Counted from the stretch's first letter, positions 26,208 to 37,281 are shown. The stretch: DNA of 64,000 bases from Nevskiaceae bacterium (GCA_004298465.1 SCRT01000018.1:248001-312000), one strand, 5' to 3'. The notes: generated from the sequence alone by a model not told the origin. Translations and numbers: made by a program.

Positions 26208-27893
26208 TCAATGATCCCCGTGGCCGTTCATCTGCTCCTTGAGCAGATCGCCCAGGCTGGTCTTGCCCGAAACAGCAGAACGCGAGTATTCCGCCACGAC
26301 TTCCTGCTCTTCCTGGATTTCCCGCGCCCGCACTGACAACGTGATGATGCGGTTCTTGCGGTCGACGCCAATGAAGCGGGATTCCAGTTCATCACCGGAC
26401 TTGACGACCTGCGTTGCATCCTCGACGCGGTCGCGCGAAATGTCCCGGGCGCTGATGTAGCCTTCCACGCCGCCCGGCAGCTCGATGCTCGCTCCGCGTG
26501 CGTCGACCAGCTTGACGATGCCCTTGACCATCGTGCCTTTCGGATACTGCGCAAGGAACTGCGTGAGCGGGTCCTGCATGAGCTGCTTGACGCCCAGCGA
26601 GATGCGCTCCCGCGCGCTGTCGATCGCCAGCACCACGGCTTCGACTTCCTGACCCTTGGAATAACGATGCACGGCCTGTTCGCCCGCATCGTTCCAGTCC
26701 AGATCGGACAGGTGGATGAGGCCGTCGATGCCACCGTCCAGCCCCAGGAACACGCCGAAGTCCGTGATGGATTTGATCGTGCCCTTGACCGGGTCGCCCT
26801 TCTGGTAATTCTGTGAGAATTCTTCCCACGGGTTCGGTCGGCACTGCTTCATACCGAGCGAAATACGGCGGCGTTCCTCGTCGATATCGAGGATCATGAC
26901 CTCAACTTCCTCGCCGAGCTGCGCGAGCTTGCCGGGGTTGACGTTCTTGTTCGTCCAGTCCATCTCGGAGACGTGCACGAGGCCTTCGACGCCCGGCTCG
27001 ATCTCGACGAACGCACCGTAGTCGGTGATGTTTGTAACCTTGCCGAACAGGCGTGTCTTTTCCGGATAGCGACGGCCGATATCGACCCACGGATCGGCGC
27101 CGAGCTGCTTCAAGCCCAGGGATACGCGGCGACGCTCGCGGTCGTACTTCAGGACCTTGACTTCGATTTCCTGGCCGACTTCGACGATCTCGCCCGGATC
27201 CTTCGTGCGCTTCCAGCTCATGTCGGTGATGTGCAGTAGGCCGTCGACCCCACCGAGGTCCACGAACGCGCCGTATTCGACGAGGTTCTTGACCACGCCC
27301 TTGAGCACTGCGCCTTCCTGCAGGTTCTCCAGCAGCGCATCACGCTCGGCGCTGTACTCGGCCTCGAGTACTTCGCGGCGGCTGACGACGATGTTGTTGC
27401 GCAGCCGGTCGAGTTTGATGACCTTGAATTCGAGCGGCTTGCCTTCCAGGTACGCGGCATCCCGGACCGGGCGGATGTCGACCAGCGAACCCGGCAGGAA
27501 CGCCCGGACGTTGCCGATGTCGACGGTGAAACCACCCTTGACCTTGCCCGTCATGTTGCCGATGACGGTTTCCTTGTTCTCGAAGGCCTTGGTCAAGTTC
27601 TCCCAGGTACGGATGCGCTCGGCCTTTTCCTTGCTGAACTTCGTCTCGCCGGAACCATCCTCGACGGTCTCCAGCGCAACTTCGACATCGTCTCCCACTG
27701 CGAGCTGAGGCTCGCCACCCGCTTCCGTCTGGAATTCGGCAATTGGAATCACGCCTTCGGACTTGAGGCCGGCGTCGACGATCACAACGTCGGGCTTGAT
27801 CTCCAGAACCTTGGCATGGACGATGGAACCGGGTTGCATCGACTGGCCGCCGGCCAGGCTCTGCTCGAACATCTCAGCGAAACTTTCGCTCAT
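26208..27893 (-). CDS. rpsA: 30S ribosomal protein S1
   Basis: A 561-residue S1 with six S1/OB repeats, for example [41 protein letters not shown] and [21 protein letters not shown]. Full-length S1 binds mRNA and helps unfold leaders with weak Shine-Dalgarno sites. It follows cmk, as in E. coli and Pseudomonas, and is closed by a strong terminator before ihfB. Confidence 0.97.
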   Translation of the reverse strand: MSESFAEMFEQSLAGGQSMQPGSIVHAKVLEIKPDVVIVDAGLKSEGVIPIAEFQTEAGGEPQLAVGDDVEVALETVEDGSGETKFSKEKAERIRTWENLTKAFENKETVIGNMTGKVKGGFTVDIGNVRAFLPGSLVDIRPVRDAAYLEGKPLEFKVIKLDRLRNNIVVSRREVLEAEYSAERDALLENLQEGAVLKGVVKNLVEYGAFVDLGGVDGLLHITDMSWKRTKDPGEIVEVGQEIEVKVLKYDRERRRVSLGLKQLGADPWVDIGRRYPEKTRLFGKVTNITDYGAFVEIEPGVEGLVHVSEMDWTNKNVNPGKLAQLGEEVEVMILDIDEERRRISLGMKQCRPNPWEEFSQNYQKGDPVKGTIKSITDFGVFLGLDGGIDGLIHLSDLDWNDAGEQAVHRYSKGQEVEAVVLAIDSARERISLGVKQLMQDPLTQFLAQYPKGTMVKGIVKLVDARGASIELPGGVEGYISARDISRDRVEDATQVVKSGDELESRFIGVDRKNRIITLSVRAREIQEEQEVVAEYSRSAVSGKTSLGDLLKEQMNGHGDH

Positions 27894-27996
27894 CTAGCAC
27901 ACTCTAAAATTGAAATGAATGATCCGCGATCCTGCTGGTGCGGGCTGGATCTTGGTCCTTGCAGCCACGTCTGCACGCAGCGGTCGCATGGATCAC

Positions 27997-28695
27997 CTAG
28001 GTGAATCCGTGAACGGCCAGCAACGTTTCGACGCGTTCCTCTACTTCCGCGACCGACAGGTTTGACGTGTCGATCGTGATTGCGTCATTTGCAGCACGCA
28101 ACGGCGCCACGATGCGATTGCGGTCGCGGGCGTCGCGCGCAGCAATCTGCACGCAAAGGTCGTCAATTCTAGCGGCTATGCCGGATTCGCTCAACTGGCG
28201 CTGGCGGCGCAAGGCGCGCGCCCTGACGTCGGCATCGAGGAACAGCTTAAGCCGTGCATCCGTGAACACCACCGTCCCCATGTCACGGCCGTCTGCGACC
28301 AGCCCCGGACGTTGGCGGAAATTGCGCTGGCGCTGCAGCAGCGCATTCCGCACCGCCGGCCAGACGGACAGGTGTGACGCGACTTCGCCGGTGGCTTCCA
28401 GCCGCAGCCGCTGCGTAACGTCGATGCTGTCGAGCGTGATGCGCTCATGGCCGTCGGCATCTTCGCCGAAGTTGATGCTCAGGCCATGGCATAGCGCCGC
28501 GATCCGATCAGCAGCGTCCGGACCGATGCCGCGATCCAGCGCCGCGATAGCAGCCAGGCGATACAACGCGCCGCTGTCCAATCGGTTGAACATGAGCCGT
28601 TTGCTGATCCAGCGCGCTACCGTCCCCTTGCCCACTCCGCCAGGGCCATCCACCGTGATGACCGGAATAGCGACGGGTTCAGTGATCGATGTCAT
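27997..28695 (-). CDS. cmk: Cytidylate kinase
   Basis: A 232-residue CMP/dCMP kinase with P-loop TVDGPGGVGKGT, LDSGALYRLAAIAAL and LVADGRDMGTVVF. The open frame can be extended to a TTG at 28716 that overlaps the aroA stop. ATG 28695 (MTSITEPVAIPVITVDGP) matches the family length and is preferred. Neither has a good Shine-Dalgarno, so coupling to aroA translation is likely. The junction with aroA is AT-rich compared with the surroundings. Confidence 0.93.
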   Translation of the reverse strand: MTSITEPVAIPVITVDGPGGVGKGTVARWISKRLMFNRLDSGALYRLAAIAALDRGIGPDAADRIAALCHGLSINFGEDADGHERITLDSIDVTQRLRLEATGEVASHLSVWPAVRNALLQRQRNFRQRPGLVADGRDMGTVVFTDARLKLFLDADVRARALRRQRQLSESGIAARIDDLCVQIAARDARDRNRIVAPLRAANDAITIDTSNLSVAEVEERVETLLAVHGFT

Positions 28696-28712
28696 AAGAA
28701 GATTGTTATGAA

Positions 28713-30044
28713 TCAATCTATTGTTGATGTAATTTCATGTATCGACAGACCCACGGATTGCGCCAGCGCGCAGAAGCCCGGAAACGAAGTGCGGACGTTG
28801 TCGCAGTCGTCGATGCGAATTTCACCCACGCTGCGCAGCGCTGCCATCGCCAGCGACATAGCGATGCGATGGTCGGAATAAGCCTGGACGTGTGCGCCGT
28901 GCAAAGCGCCACCGGTGATGACAGCGCCGTCCGGTTGTTCCTGGAGTTCGGCCCCCATCGCGCCCAGGCCGGCGGCCATCGTCGCGATCCGGTCGCTTTC
29001 CTTGACGCGCAGTTCGTGGGCGCCGGAAATGCGGGTTGTGCCTTCGGCGCACGCCGCCGCCACGAACAGCGCCGGAATCTCGTCGATGGCGAGCGTGACG
29101 AGGTCCGCGCCGATGTCGGCGCCATGCAACGGCCGCGAACCCCGGATGCGGATGTCCGCCACCGGTTCGTCGCCTAGCCGGCGCGCGTTCAGCAATTCGA
29201 TGTCGGCGCCCATGCGCCGCAGGATTTCCACGATGCCGATACGTGTCGGGTTCGTCCCCACTGTTTCCAGTGTCAGGTCGCTGCCCGGTGCGATGGCGGC
29301 GGCTACCATGAAGAAAGCTGCCGAGGAGATGTCGGCGGGGATATCGACTCTGGCAGCATGTAGTGCCTGCCCACCCTGCAGGGAAACGCACGCGCCGTCC
29401 ACGGTGACCGTCACCCCGAATGCGCGCAGCATGCGTTCCGTATGGTCGCGGGATGCACCGGGATCATGGACGGTCGTCGTACCGCCCGCGTAGAGGCCGG
29501 CAAGCAGCAGGCAGGATTTCACCTGGGCGCTGGAGACCGGCATGATGTAATCGATGCCGTGCAGTCCCGTTGCAGGCTGGATATGCAGCGGCGCCGTGCC
29601 AGCCGTGGAAGTTTCGAGCCGTGCGCCCATCTGTGTGAGCGGGTCGACGATGCGCTTCATCGGGCGGCGCGTAAGCGAGGCATCGCCGCACAGCGTGGCG
29701 GCAAAGCCCTGCCCGGCCAATAGCCCAGCCATGAGGCGCATGGAAGTACCGGAATTGCCGACATCCAGTGCCTGCGCCGGGGCTTTCAGGCCATGCAGCC
29801 CAACACCGTGGATGCGGAGCACGGTCGGCTCCGGATGCTCCACCTTCACGCCCATCGCGCGGAACGCGTCGATGGTGGCGAGGCAATCCGCGCCGTTGAG
29901 AAAACCGCGGACTTCCGTTGTGCCGTTCGCCAGCGCCCCGAAGATGACCGAGCGGTGTGAAATGGACTTGTCGCCCGGTACCCGGATGCGGCCGCACAGA
30001 CTGCCGCCGGGCTGGACGATAAAAGACAGGCCCGGTGTGCTCAT
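28713..30044 (-). CDS. aroA: 3-phosphoshikimate 1-carboxyvinyltransferase (EPSP synthase)
   Basis: A 443-residue EPSP synthase of the shikimate pathway. RVPGDKSISHRSVIFGALANG, LDVGNSGTSMRLMAGLLAGQ and DIPADISSAAFFMVAAAI are diagnostic, and RVKESDR appears as LRVKESDRIATMAAGL. ATG 30044 overlaps the tyrA stop (ATGA). The open frame runs further upstream but only as a shadow of tyrA. In Pseudomonas the two genes are fused; here they are separate but coupled. Confidence 0.95.
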   Translation of the reverse strand: MSTPGLSFIVQPGGSLCGRIRVPGDKSISHRSVIFGALANGTTEVRGFLNGADCLATIDAFRAMGVKVEHPEPTVLRIHGVGLHGLKAPAQALDVGNSGTSMRLMAGLLAGQGFAATLCGDASLTRRPMKRIVDPLTQMGARLETSTAGTAPLHIQPATGLHGIDYIMPVSSAQVKSCLLLAGLYAGGTTTVHDPGASRDHTERMLRAFGVTVTVDGACVSLQGGQALHAARVDIPADISSAAFFMVAAAIAPGSDLTLETVGTNPTRIGIVEILRRMGADIELLNARRLGDEPVADIRIRGSRPLHGADIGADLVTLAIDEIPALFVAAACAEGTTRISGAHELRVKESDRIATMAAGLGAMGAELQEQPDGAVITGGALHGAHVQAYSDHRIAMSLAMAALRSVGEIRIDDCDNVRTSFPGFCALAQSVGLSIHEITSTID

Positions 30045-30955
30045 GCCGCGCCGCCCCCTGTTCCGTCCTCGCTGGCGGCGCTGCGCCGCTGCTGGTCCGC
30101 TTCGTAATGTTCCCGCGCATTGCGGGCACGCGTGAATACTTCCAGCACGTGGATTGGATCGTCGGTGGCGATGGCATGGCGCATCTGCTTGAGCGACACC
30201 ATGTAACGGTCGATGAGCGGCACCAGGGCCGAGCGGTTGGCGCGCACGATGTCGTGCCACATCTTCGGGCTGCTGCCCGCGATGCGTGTGAAATCCCGGA
30301 AACCGCCAGCCGCGTAGTTGAACAGCTCGGCGCTCGAACTCATGCGCGCCAGCATGTCGACGAGCGTGAAGGACAGGACATGCGGCAGGTGGCTCGTGGC
30401 TGCGAAGATTTCGTCGTGGTGTTCGGGCGTCATGCGTTCCACGGTGGCGCCGAAAGCCTCCCACAGCGCTTCCACGCGTGCGGCGGCGGCCGGCGACATC
30501 TGCTCATGTGGCGTGATGATGACGTGGCGGTTGCGGAACAGGCCGGCATCCGACGCGGCAACGCCAGTCTTCTCGGTGCCTGCGATGGGATGCGCCGGCA
30601 CGAAGTTCGGCGGCAACTCGCGGAACGTGTGCTTGACGATGGCGATGACGGAGGATTTCGTGCTGCCAACATCCGTCAGCACCGCATCCGGAGCCAGTGC
30701 GCCACGCAGTGTATCCAGCGCCAGCCCGGTTTCCAGCACCGGCACGGCGAGCACGACGAGATCGGCCCCCGTCACGGCCGGGCCAACCGTGTCCGGTGCC
30801 GCATCCACGACACCGAGTTCCAGCGCTTGCTCGCGCTGCCGGGCGTCGACATCGAAGCCCGTGATCTGGCCGGCGATGCCTGCGGCGCGCGCCGCACGCG
30901 CGACGGAACCCCCGATCAGGCCGAGCCCGACGACCGCGAGATGCTGGGCGATCAC
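30041..30955 (-). CDS. tyrA: Prephenate/arogenate dehydrogenase
   Basis: A 304-residue TyrA without chorismate mutase domain. The Rossmann motif is VGLGLIGGSVARAARAAG. The substrate region has PAHPIAGTEKTGVAASDAGLFRNRHVIITP with the conserved H-P-x-x-G-x-E. An acidic residue after the second beta strand (GFDVDARQ) suggests NAD rather than NADP. It overlaps hisC and aroA by four bases each. Confidence 0.94.
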   Translation of the reverse strand: MIAQHLAVVGLGLIGGSVARAARAAGIAGQITGFDVDARQREQALELGVVDAAPDTVGPAVTGADLVVLAVPVLETGLALDTLRGALAPDAVLTDVGSTKSSVIAIVKHTFRELPPNFVPAHPIAGTEKTGVAASDAGLFRNRHVIITPHEQMSPAAAARVEALWEAFGATVERMTPEHHDEIFAATSHLPHVLSFTLVDMLARMSSSAELFNYAAGGFRDFTRIAGSSPKMWHDIVRANRSALVPLIDRYMVSLKQMRHAIATDDPIHVLEVFTRARNAREHYEADQQRRSAASEDGTGGGAA

Positions 30956-32097
30956 CGTGAGATGACCTTTTTCAGCGTACCCAGGAAGCGTGTGTTCTGA
31001 TCTTCCGTGCCAACCGTTACGCGCAGGAAATGGGGCATCGAGTAGGACGCCATTGGGCGCACGATGACGCCGGCTTCAAGCAGACCGCGGTGGATCGGTG
31101 CGCTGTCGCGGCCACAGTCGAAGCAGACAAAATTCGCCTGCGACGGCAGGCAACGCAGCCCCAGCGTCGTCAAGTCGTGCTGCAACCGTGCACGCTGGCT
31201 GCGGTTGAGCGCAACGGAGCGTGTGACGTGTGCCTGATCGTCGAGCGCAGCTTCTGCCGCCAGCAGGCCCAGGCTGTTGACGTTGAACGGCGGGCGGATG
31301 CGGTTCATCAAATCGGCGAGTTCGGGGCTCGACAGGCCGTAGCCGACGCGCAGGCTGGCCAAGCCGTAGACCTTGGAAAATGTCCGCGCCACGACAAGGT
31401 TGGGAAAGCGGTCCAGCAGCCGCCGGCTGTCGACGTGCAGTTCCGGATCCTGGTATTCGTAATACGCTTCGTCCAGTACCACTGGAACCTGTGCCGGAAC
31501 GCGTTCCAGGAACCGCTCGATCTCGGCTGGCGGCAGCCAAGTGCCCGTTGGGTTGTTGGGATTGGCGATGAAGATCAGCGCCACATCCGGGGCCAATGCG
31601 GCCTCGAAGGCCCGCAGGTCGTGTCCATAGGGCATCACCGCGTCGTCCAGAGGGCGGGCAGGCGCCACGGCTGCCCGGCCACCCTCGGCTTGCGTGGCGA
31701 TCGGGTAGACGGCAAACGCGTACTGCGAAAACAGTGCGGCGCGTCCGCCCGAGGCCAGGAAGATGTGCGCCATGAAGTCCAGGATGTCGCTGGACCCGTT
31801 GCCCAGCGTAATGCGTCGCGCGTCGATGTCCCAGAATTTCGCGATCCGGCGCTTGAGGCGGAAGCCGCCGCCGTCCGGATACAGGCCCAGATCGTTGTGC
31901 GTCACGCTGTCCGCGATCGCCTTCACCACTTTCGGGCTTGGCCCCAGCGGATTCTCGTTGGAGGCGAGCTTGATCACGTCGTCGATCGCCAGTTCGCGCT
32001 GGAGTTCTTCGATCGGCATGCCGGGTTCATAGGCCTTCAGCCCACGCACCCCGGCGCTCGCACGTTCGAGGATCGCCGTCGTCGCAGCTTGAGTCAT
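30952..32097 (-). CDS. hisC: Histidinol-phosphate/aromatic aminotransferase
   Basis: A 381-residue class II PLP aminotransferase. KLASNENPLGPSPKV, IANPNNPTGTWLP, DEAYYEYQDPE, and the PLP lysine in ARTFSKVYGLASLRVGYG are seen. Located between pheA and tyrA, it probably serves aromatic amino acid transamination, like Pseudomonas HisHb. The open frame goes on to 32940, but ATG 32097 overlaps the pheA stop in TGATG and gives the right N terminus. Confidence 0.93.
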   Translation of the reverse strand: MTQAATTAILERASAGVRGLKAYEPGMPIEELQRELAIDDVIKLASNENPLGPSPKVVKAIADSVTHNDLGLYPDGGGFRLKRRIAKFWDIDARRITLGNGSSDILDFMAHIFLASGGRAALFSQYAFAVYPIATQAEGGRAAVAPARPLDDAVMPYGHDLRAFEAALAPDVALIFIANPNNPTGTWLPPAEIERFLERVPAQVPVVLDEAYYEYQDPELHVDSRRLLDRFPNLVVARTFSKVYGLASLRVGYGLSSPELADLMNRIRPPFNVNSLGLLAAEAALDDQAHVTRSVALNRSQRARLQHDLTTLGLRCLPSQANFVCFDCGRDSAPIHRGLLEAGVIVRPMASYSMPHFLRVTVGTEDQNTRFLGTLKKVISR

Positions 32098-33215
32098 CAG
32101 AACACCGCCTTGGGGTAGGACCCCAGAATCTTGAAGAATGCGGCCTGCGGGCGGATGCGGTCGAGTGCGCGCTGCACGCGTGCGTCGAGCTGATGTCCGT
32201 CCAGGTCGATGAAGAAGTTGTAGTTCCACAAGCCGCGTCGCGACGGCCGCGACTCGATGCGCATCATGTCCACGGATTCCTCCGCGAACGGCTGCAGCAG
32301 GCGGAACAACGCGCCGGGCTGGTTCTTCTGCGGCTCGAGCACAAGCGAGGTCTTGTCGTGCCCGGTCGGCATGGGTTCCTTGTGCCCAATGACGAGGAAG
32401 CGCGTGGTGTTGTTCGGGTCGTCCTCGATGTTCACCGCCAGTGTCGGCAGCTGGTAGAGCTCGCCAGCCATGGCGCTGGCGATGGCGGCTCCGGAGGCAT
32501 CGGCGGTTTCCGCCACATGACGGGCTGCCCAGCCATTGCTTGCGACGACTTCGCGCGCCGCGAACGGCAAATGGGTGTTGAGCCAGTTGCGGCATTGCGC
32601 CAGCGACTGTGCGTGGGCATAGACCGTGCGAACGTCTTCGAGGCGCGCGGCCCTCGACAGCAGGCAGTGGTGGATGGGCAGCCACACTTCGCCACAGATG
32701 CCCAGCGGCGTGAAGCCCAGCCGGTCCAAGGTGTGATTTACCGCGCCTTCCGTGGAGTTCTCCACCGGCACGACACCGTAGGCTGCGGTTCCCGCTTCGA
32801 CGGCGCGGAAAACGTCGTCGATCGTCGCTTCGGCACGCGCTTCGACGCCACGACCAAAGTGCTTGAAGGTGGCCGCCTGCGTGTAGGTGCCGGGCGGGCC
32901 GAAATAGGCCACCACCAGCGGCGACTCCAGCGCCAGGCACGCCGACATGATCTCGCGCACGAGACGCGCCATGACCGCATCCGGCAGCGGGCCGCCCAGC
33001 TCGCGGTTGCGCGCCATGGCCTTCTGCAATACCTGCACTTCTCGCGACGGTCGGTAGTGGTCGCCCGTGGCGCCGCCGCGTTCCTTGATATGGCGGACCT
33101 CGTTCGCGATCGTGGCGCGCTCGGCGATGAGCTTCTGTAGCTGCGCATCCAGCGCGTCGATGCGGTCGCGGGCAGCGGCCAGCGCCGCCTGGGGATCTTC
33201 GCTGGGCTGTGTCAT
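32097..33215 (-). CDS. pheA: Chorismate mutase / prephenate dehydratase (P-protein)
   Basis: A 372-residue fusion. The N-terminal AroQ chorismate mutase domain (about 15-95) has ARDRIDALDAQLQKLIAERATIANEV. Prephenate dehydratase follows (YFGPPGTYTQAATFKHFG, GVVPVENSTEGAVNHTLDRL, NNTTRFLVIGH). The C-terminal ACT domain has KNQPGALFRLLQPF and the regulatory ESRPSRRGLWNYNFFIDLDGH. This supports phenylalanine feedback control. ATG 33215 lies 28 bases after the serC stop. Confidence 0.95.
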   Translation of the reverse strand: MTQPSEDPQAALAAARDRIDALDAQLQKLIAERATIANEVRHIKERGGATGDHYRPSREVQVLQKAMARNRELGGPLPDAVMARLVREIMSACLALESPLVVAYFGPPGTYTQAATFKHFGRGVEARAEATIDDVFRAVEAGTAAYGVVPVENSTEGAVNHTLDRLGFTPLGICGEVWLPIHHCLLSRAARLEDVRTVYAHAQSLAQCRNWLNTHLPFAAREVVASNGWAARHVAETADASGAAIASAMAGELYQLPTLAVNIEDDPNNTTRFLVIGHKEPMPTGHDKTSLVLEPQKNQPGALFRLLQPFAEESVDMMRIESRPSRRGLWNYNFFIDLDGHQLDARVQRALDRIRPQAAFFKILGSYPKAVF

Positions 33216-33243
33216 GTCGAGCTCATCGTGCAGGCACGGGGCG

Positions 33244-34326
33244 CTAGCCCCGCGTCCGCACGAATTCCTGCATGTAGCTGACGAGCGTCGCCACGGCTCC
33301 TTCCGGCAGCGCGTTGTAGAGGCTGGCGCGCATGCCGCCGACACTGCGGTGACCTTTCAAGCCCACCATTCCGGCGGCCTTTGCGCCATCGAGGAAGGCT
33401 TTGTCCAAGGTCTTGTCGGCCAGCGTGAACACCACGTTCATGCGCGAACGGTCGGCTGCAGCGATGGGATTCGTGTAGAAGTCCTGGCTGTCAAGATAGT
33501 CGTACAGCTGTTTGCTCTTGCGAGCGTTGCGCGCGCCGATGGCGGCCAACCCGCCGTTGTTCAGCAACCACTTGAAGACACGTCCGGAAACGTACCAGGC
33601 AAATGTAGGCGGCGTGTTCAGCATGGAACCGGCCGTGGCCATGACTTGATAATCCAGCACGCGCGGCGTGATCGGCTGGGCATGACCACAGAGGTCCTTG
33701 CGCACGATGACCACCGTGAGCCCGGCGATTCCGGCATTCTTCTGGGCGCCGGCATAGAGCAGGCCGAAACGGTTGACGTCCACCGAGCGTGACAGGAAGC
33801 AGGAGGAGAAATCCGCCACCAGCGGGCATTTAATGCCCTCCGGCGTGTACTGGAACTCGACGCCGTGCACGGTTTCATTCGCACAGTAGTAGAGGTAGGC
33901 GGCGTGCTCGTCCAGCGTCCAGGTGTCGCGCGCCGGAATGTGGGTGTAGATCTTGCCTTGCGGCTGGGCAGCGATACCGACGTGGGCATACTTGCCGCAC
34001 TCATCCGCAGCTTTCGCACTCCACCCGCCGGTGACCACATAGTCCGTGTGGGCGTCCTTGCCAAGCAGGTTCATCGGAATGGCAGCGAACTGTGCCGTCG
34101 CCCCGCCTTGCAGGAACAGGACGTGGTAGTCGTCGGACACACCCAGCAAGCTGCGCAGGTCGGCTTCCGCCTCATGCGCAATCGTCGCGAACGGTTCGGC
34201 GCGATGACTCATTTCCATCACCGACATGCCGCAGCCGCGCCAGTCCAGCAGGTCGTTGCGCACTTCCTCGAGCACTTCCGCCGGCAGCGTTGCGGGGCCT
34301 GCGTTGAAATTGAATACCCGGCTCAT
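33244..34326 (-). CDS. serC: Phosphoserine aminotransferase
   Basis: A 360-residue class V PLP enzyme for serine and pyridoxal phosphate synthesis. FNFNAGPATLPAEVLEE, GMSVMEMSHR, FLQGGATAQFAAIPMNL, the PLP lysine in YAGAQKNAGIAGLTVVIV and HRSVGGMRASLYNALP are all characteristic. ATG 34326 has AAGGTC upstream; the upstream extension to 34383 lacks support. Confidence 0.96.
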   Translation of the reverse strand: MSRVFNFNAGPATLPAEVLEEVRNDLLDWRGCGMSVMEMSHRAEPFATIAHEAEADLRSLLGVSDDYHVLFLQGGATAQFAAIPMNLLGKDAHTDYVVTGGWSAKAADECGKYAHVGIAAQPQGKIYTHIPARDTWTLDEHAAYLYYCANETVHGVEFQYTPEGIKCPLVADFSSCFLSRSVDVNRFGLLYAGAQKNAGIAGLTVVIVRKDLCGHAQPITPRVLDYQVMATAGSMLNTPPTFAWYVSGRVFKWLLNNGGLAAIGARNARKSKQLYDYLDSQDFYTNPIAAADRSRMNVVFTLADKTLDKAFLDGAKAAGMVGLKGHRSVGGMRASLYNALPEGAVATLVSYMQEFVRTRG

Positions 34327-34385
34327 GTGACCTTCACGGATTCCGATGTTGAAAATGACGCGGTTTGCGACAAGCCTGCGCAACC

Positions 34386-37094
34386 TCAGTCCGGTTGCGA
34401 TCCATCGCCTTCGCCGTCTGCTGCGTCGGTGTCTTCCTCTTCTTCGGCGACACGGTCCAGGCTTACGAGGCGATCACCTTCATCCGGGCGCGCCAGCCGC
34501 ACGCCCTGGGTGTTGCGGCCCAGGGTGCGGATTTCGCCCATCGCGATGCGGATGAGGTGGCCGCCGTTCGACAGCAGCATGACATGGTCGGCGTCGCTCA
34601 CTTCCAGCGCACCGACGAGCGCGCCGGTCTTGTCCGACAGCGCCTGGGCGATGACGCCCTGCCCGCCGCGCCCGCGCAGCGGGTACTGGTCGATGGCGGT
34701 GCGCTTGCCGTAGCCGTGTTCGGAAACCGTGAGGATGTCGGCACCTTGCGTGACGATCAGGGCAATGATGCGGGCAGGCAATTCACCGGCCGTGTCATCG
34801 GCTTCTTCATCGTTGCCGGAGACTCCGTCGTCAGCCTCATCGTTCTGTCCGCCACGTGCAACCAGCCGCATGCCGCGAACACCCGTGGCGGTGCGGCCCA
34901 TGGCACGCACATTTTTTTCGTTGAAGCGGATGACGCGCCCGGCGTCCGAGAACAGCAGGACGTCGTCCGTGCCGGCGGTGAGTGCCACGCCCACGAGTTC
35001 ATCGTCGTCACGCAGGTTGAGCGCGATGATGCCGGCTTCACGCTGGTGCGAGTAGTCCGCAAGCGGGGTCTTCTTCACCGTGCCGCGTCGTGTCGCCATG
35101 AACACGTAGCGGCCGTCGTCGAAGGACTTGATGGGCAGTACGGCGGTAATGCGCTCGCCGTCTTCCAGCGCCAGCTCATTGACGAACGGGCGACCGCGCG
35201 CTGCGCGGGCCCCGGTCGGCAGGTCGAATACGCGTTTCCAGTACACACGGCCACGGCTTGAGAAGCACAGCAAGGTGTCGTGGCTGTGGGCGGACCACAG
35301 GGCCGCGACGTAATCATTGTCCTTCGTGGTCGCGGCCTTGCGGCCGAGCCCACCATGATGTTGCACTTGGTATTCGTCCAGCGGCTGGGCCTTGACGTAA
35401 CCTTGCCGGGACAGGGTGATGACCATTTCCTGCGGTGGGATGAGGTCTTCGCGCTTCATGTCCAGCGCGAAGCGCGTGACTTCCGTGCGCCGCGCGTCGC
35501 CGTACTGGGCCTTGAGATCAACAAGCTCGGCGCGGATGACTTCCAGCAGGCGCACCTCGGAGCCGAGGATTTCCAGATGGCCGGCAATCGCTTCCAGCAA
35601 CTGCTTGTATTCGTCGTGGATCTTGTCGCGTTCCAGCCCGGTGAGACGTTGCAGGCGGAGGTCGAGGATCGCCTGGGCCTGCGCTTCGGACAACCGATAG
35701 CCGGGTTGCTCGGCGGACCCCAGACCGGAGGCGCTTTCGGTGGTCACGAGCCCGAAAAGTGCCGGCAGGTTGACCGGGCGCGAGGCTGAGGCTCCGGCAC
35801 GCGCCAGCATCGGCAGCACTTCCCCCGGCTGCCACAGTTGGCCCATTAGACCGGCCTTGGCCTCGGCCGGGCCGCGTGCGCTGCGGATCAGGGCTACCAC
35901 GCTGTCGATGTTGGCCAGCGCGACCCCAAGTCCCTCCAGCAAGTGAGCCCGCTCGCGCGCCTTGCGCAGCAGGTAGCGCGTGCGGCGCGTCACGACTTCG
36001 CGGCGGTGGCGCAGGAAGATCTCCAGCAGCGCCTTCAGGCCCAATGTACGAGGCTGACCCTCGTCGAGCGCCACCATGTTGATACCGAACACGACCTGCA
36101 GCTGTGTCTGCTGGAACAGGTTGTTCAACACTACTTCGTTGTTCTCGCCGCGCCGCAGCTCGATGACAAGGCGCATGCCGTCCTTGTCGGACTCGTCACG
36201 GATCGCGGTGATGCCCTCGATCTTCTTGTCCTTGACAAGTGCAGCAATACGTTCTTGCAGGCGCGCCTTGTTCACCTGGTACGGCAGTTCCGTGACGATG
36301 ATCGCCTCGCGTTCACCGCCCTTGTCGAATTTCTCGATCTCCGTCCGTGAGCGCAGCACGATACGGCCGCGGCCGGTGGCATAGGCCTCCGTCAGCCCGG
36401 CGGCGTCGAGGATCAATCCACCGGTGGGGAAATCCGGTGCTGGAACGAGCTCCATCAGCTGGTCCAGCGACAGGCTCGGGTCGTCGATCAGGCCGACGCA
36501 GGCGTTGATGACTTCCGACAAGTTGTGCGGCGGGATATTCGTCGCCATGCCAACGGCGATGCCAGCGCTGCCGTTCACCAGCAGGTTCGGCACGCGCGTG
36601 GGCAGCACCGCGGGTTCCTGTTCCGAGCCGTCGTAGTTCGGAACGAAATCAACGGTTTCCTTATCGATGTCCGACAGCAATTCGCCAGCGAGACGCGTTA
36701 GACGCACCTCGGTATAGCGCATGGCAGCGGGAGAATCCCCGTCCACGGAACCGAAGTTGCCCTGCCCGTCCACCAGCAGGTAACGCAGCGAAAACGGCTG
36801 CGCCATGCGCACGATGGTGTCGTAGATGGCACTGTCGCCGTGCGGGTGGTACTTGCCCATCACGTCGCCAACGATGCGGGCCGATTTGCGAAACGGCTTG
36901 TTGTAGACGTTGCCCTGTTCGTTCATCGCGTACAGGGAGCGCCGATGCACGGGCTTGAGCCCGTCGCGGGCATCCGGCAGGGCGCGTCCGACGATGACGC
37001 TCATCGCGTAGTCGAGGTAGGAACGCCGCATCTCGTGTTCGAGATCGACGATCTTCAATTCCCGTGCGATGGGGGCGTTTTCGTTATCGGTCAT
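34386..37094 (-). CDS. gyrA: DNA gyrase subunit A
   Basis: A 902-residue Gyr[29 protein letters not shown] opens the breakage-reunion domain and the catalytic Tyr is in [10 protein letters not shown]. The quinolone-determining region reads [12 protein letters not shown], with Ser and Asp at the positions of E. coli Ser83 and Asp87, so it looks quinolone-sensitive. The C-terminal pinwheel has the GyrA box QRRGGQG-like repeat in [10 protein letters not shown]. An acidic tail ([15 protein letters not shown]) ends the protein. ATG 37106 is also in frame; 37094 fits homologues better. Confidence 0.96.
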   Translation of the reverse strand: MTDNENAPIARELKIVDLEHEMRRSYLDYAMSVIVGRALPDARDGLKPVHRRSLYAMNEQGNVYNKPFRKSARIVGDVMGKYHPHGDSAIYDTIVRMAQPFSLRYLLVDGQGNFGSVDGDSPAAMRYTEVRLTRLAGELLSDIDKETVDFVPNYDGSEQEPAVLPTRVPNLLVNGSAGIAVGMATNIPPHNLSEVINACVGLIDDPSLSLDQLMELVPAPDFPTGGLILDAAGLTEAYATGRGRIVLRSRTEIEKFDKGGEREAIIVTELPYQVNKARLQERIAALVKDKKIEGITAIRDESDKDGMRLVIELRRGENNEVVLNNLFQQTQLQVVFGINMVALDEGQPRTLGLKALLEIFLRHRREVVTRRTRYLLRKARERAHLLEGLGVALANIDSVVALIRSARGPAEAKAGLMGQLWQPGEVLPMLARAGASASRPVNLPALFGLVTTESASGLGSAEQPGYRLSEAQAQAILDLRLQRLTGLERDKIHDEYKQLLEAIAGHLEILGSEVRLLEVIRAELVDLKAQYGDARRTEVTRFALDMKREDLIPPQEMVITLSRQGYVKAQPLDEYQVQHHGGLGRKAATTKDNDYVAALWSAHSHDTLLCFSSRGRVYWKRVFDLPTGARAARGRPFVNELALEDGERITAVLPIKSFDDGRYVFMATRRGTVKKTPLADYSHQREAGIIALNLRDDDELVGVALTAGTDDVLLFSDAGRVIRFNEKNVRAMGRTATGVRGMRLVARGGQNDEADDGVSGNDEEADDTAGELPARIIALIVTQGADILTVSEHGYGKRTAIDQYPLRGRGGQGVIAQALSDKTGALVGALEVSDADHVMLLSNGGHLIRIAMGEIRTLGRNTQGVRLARPDEGDRLVSLDRVAEEEEDTDAADGEGDGSQPD

Positions 37095-37149
37095 TCGCGC
37101 TGCCATTTCGGCCCGTGGATGGCCGGTTTCTCAGTTTCTGCAAGCGCTC

Positions 37150-37155
37150 ATTTTA
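37150..37155 (-). promoter_or_regulatory. Candidate -10 box of the gyrA transcript
   Basis: TAAAAT on the minus strand would give a leader of about 50 bases to ATG 37094. A weak TTCGGA lies 16 bases upstream. A 6-bp hairpin (37190-37206) without a T-run sits between the desaturase stop and this site. Confidence 0.4.
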
Positions 37156-37281
37156 ACATGCCCTGCCCTGCTCCGAAGCGCAGGATGAGGTCCGCCAAAA
37201 GCGGACGCCAGGCAAACCATCACCCGGCCGAAAGAGTGGAAGCTGGCGTGCGATACAGACCGCTTCGGTAGCTGCGGACAG

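Noticed and set aside
34386-37094. Quinolone resistance mutation in gyrA
   Set aside because: The determining region keeps Ser and Asp at the two key positions.
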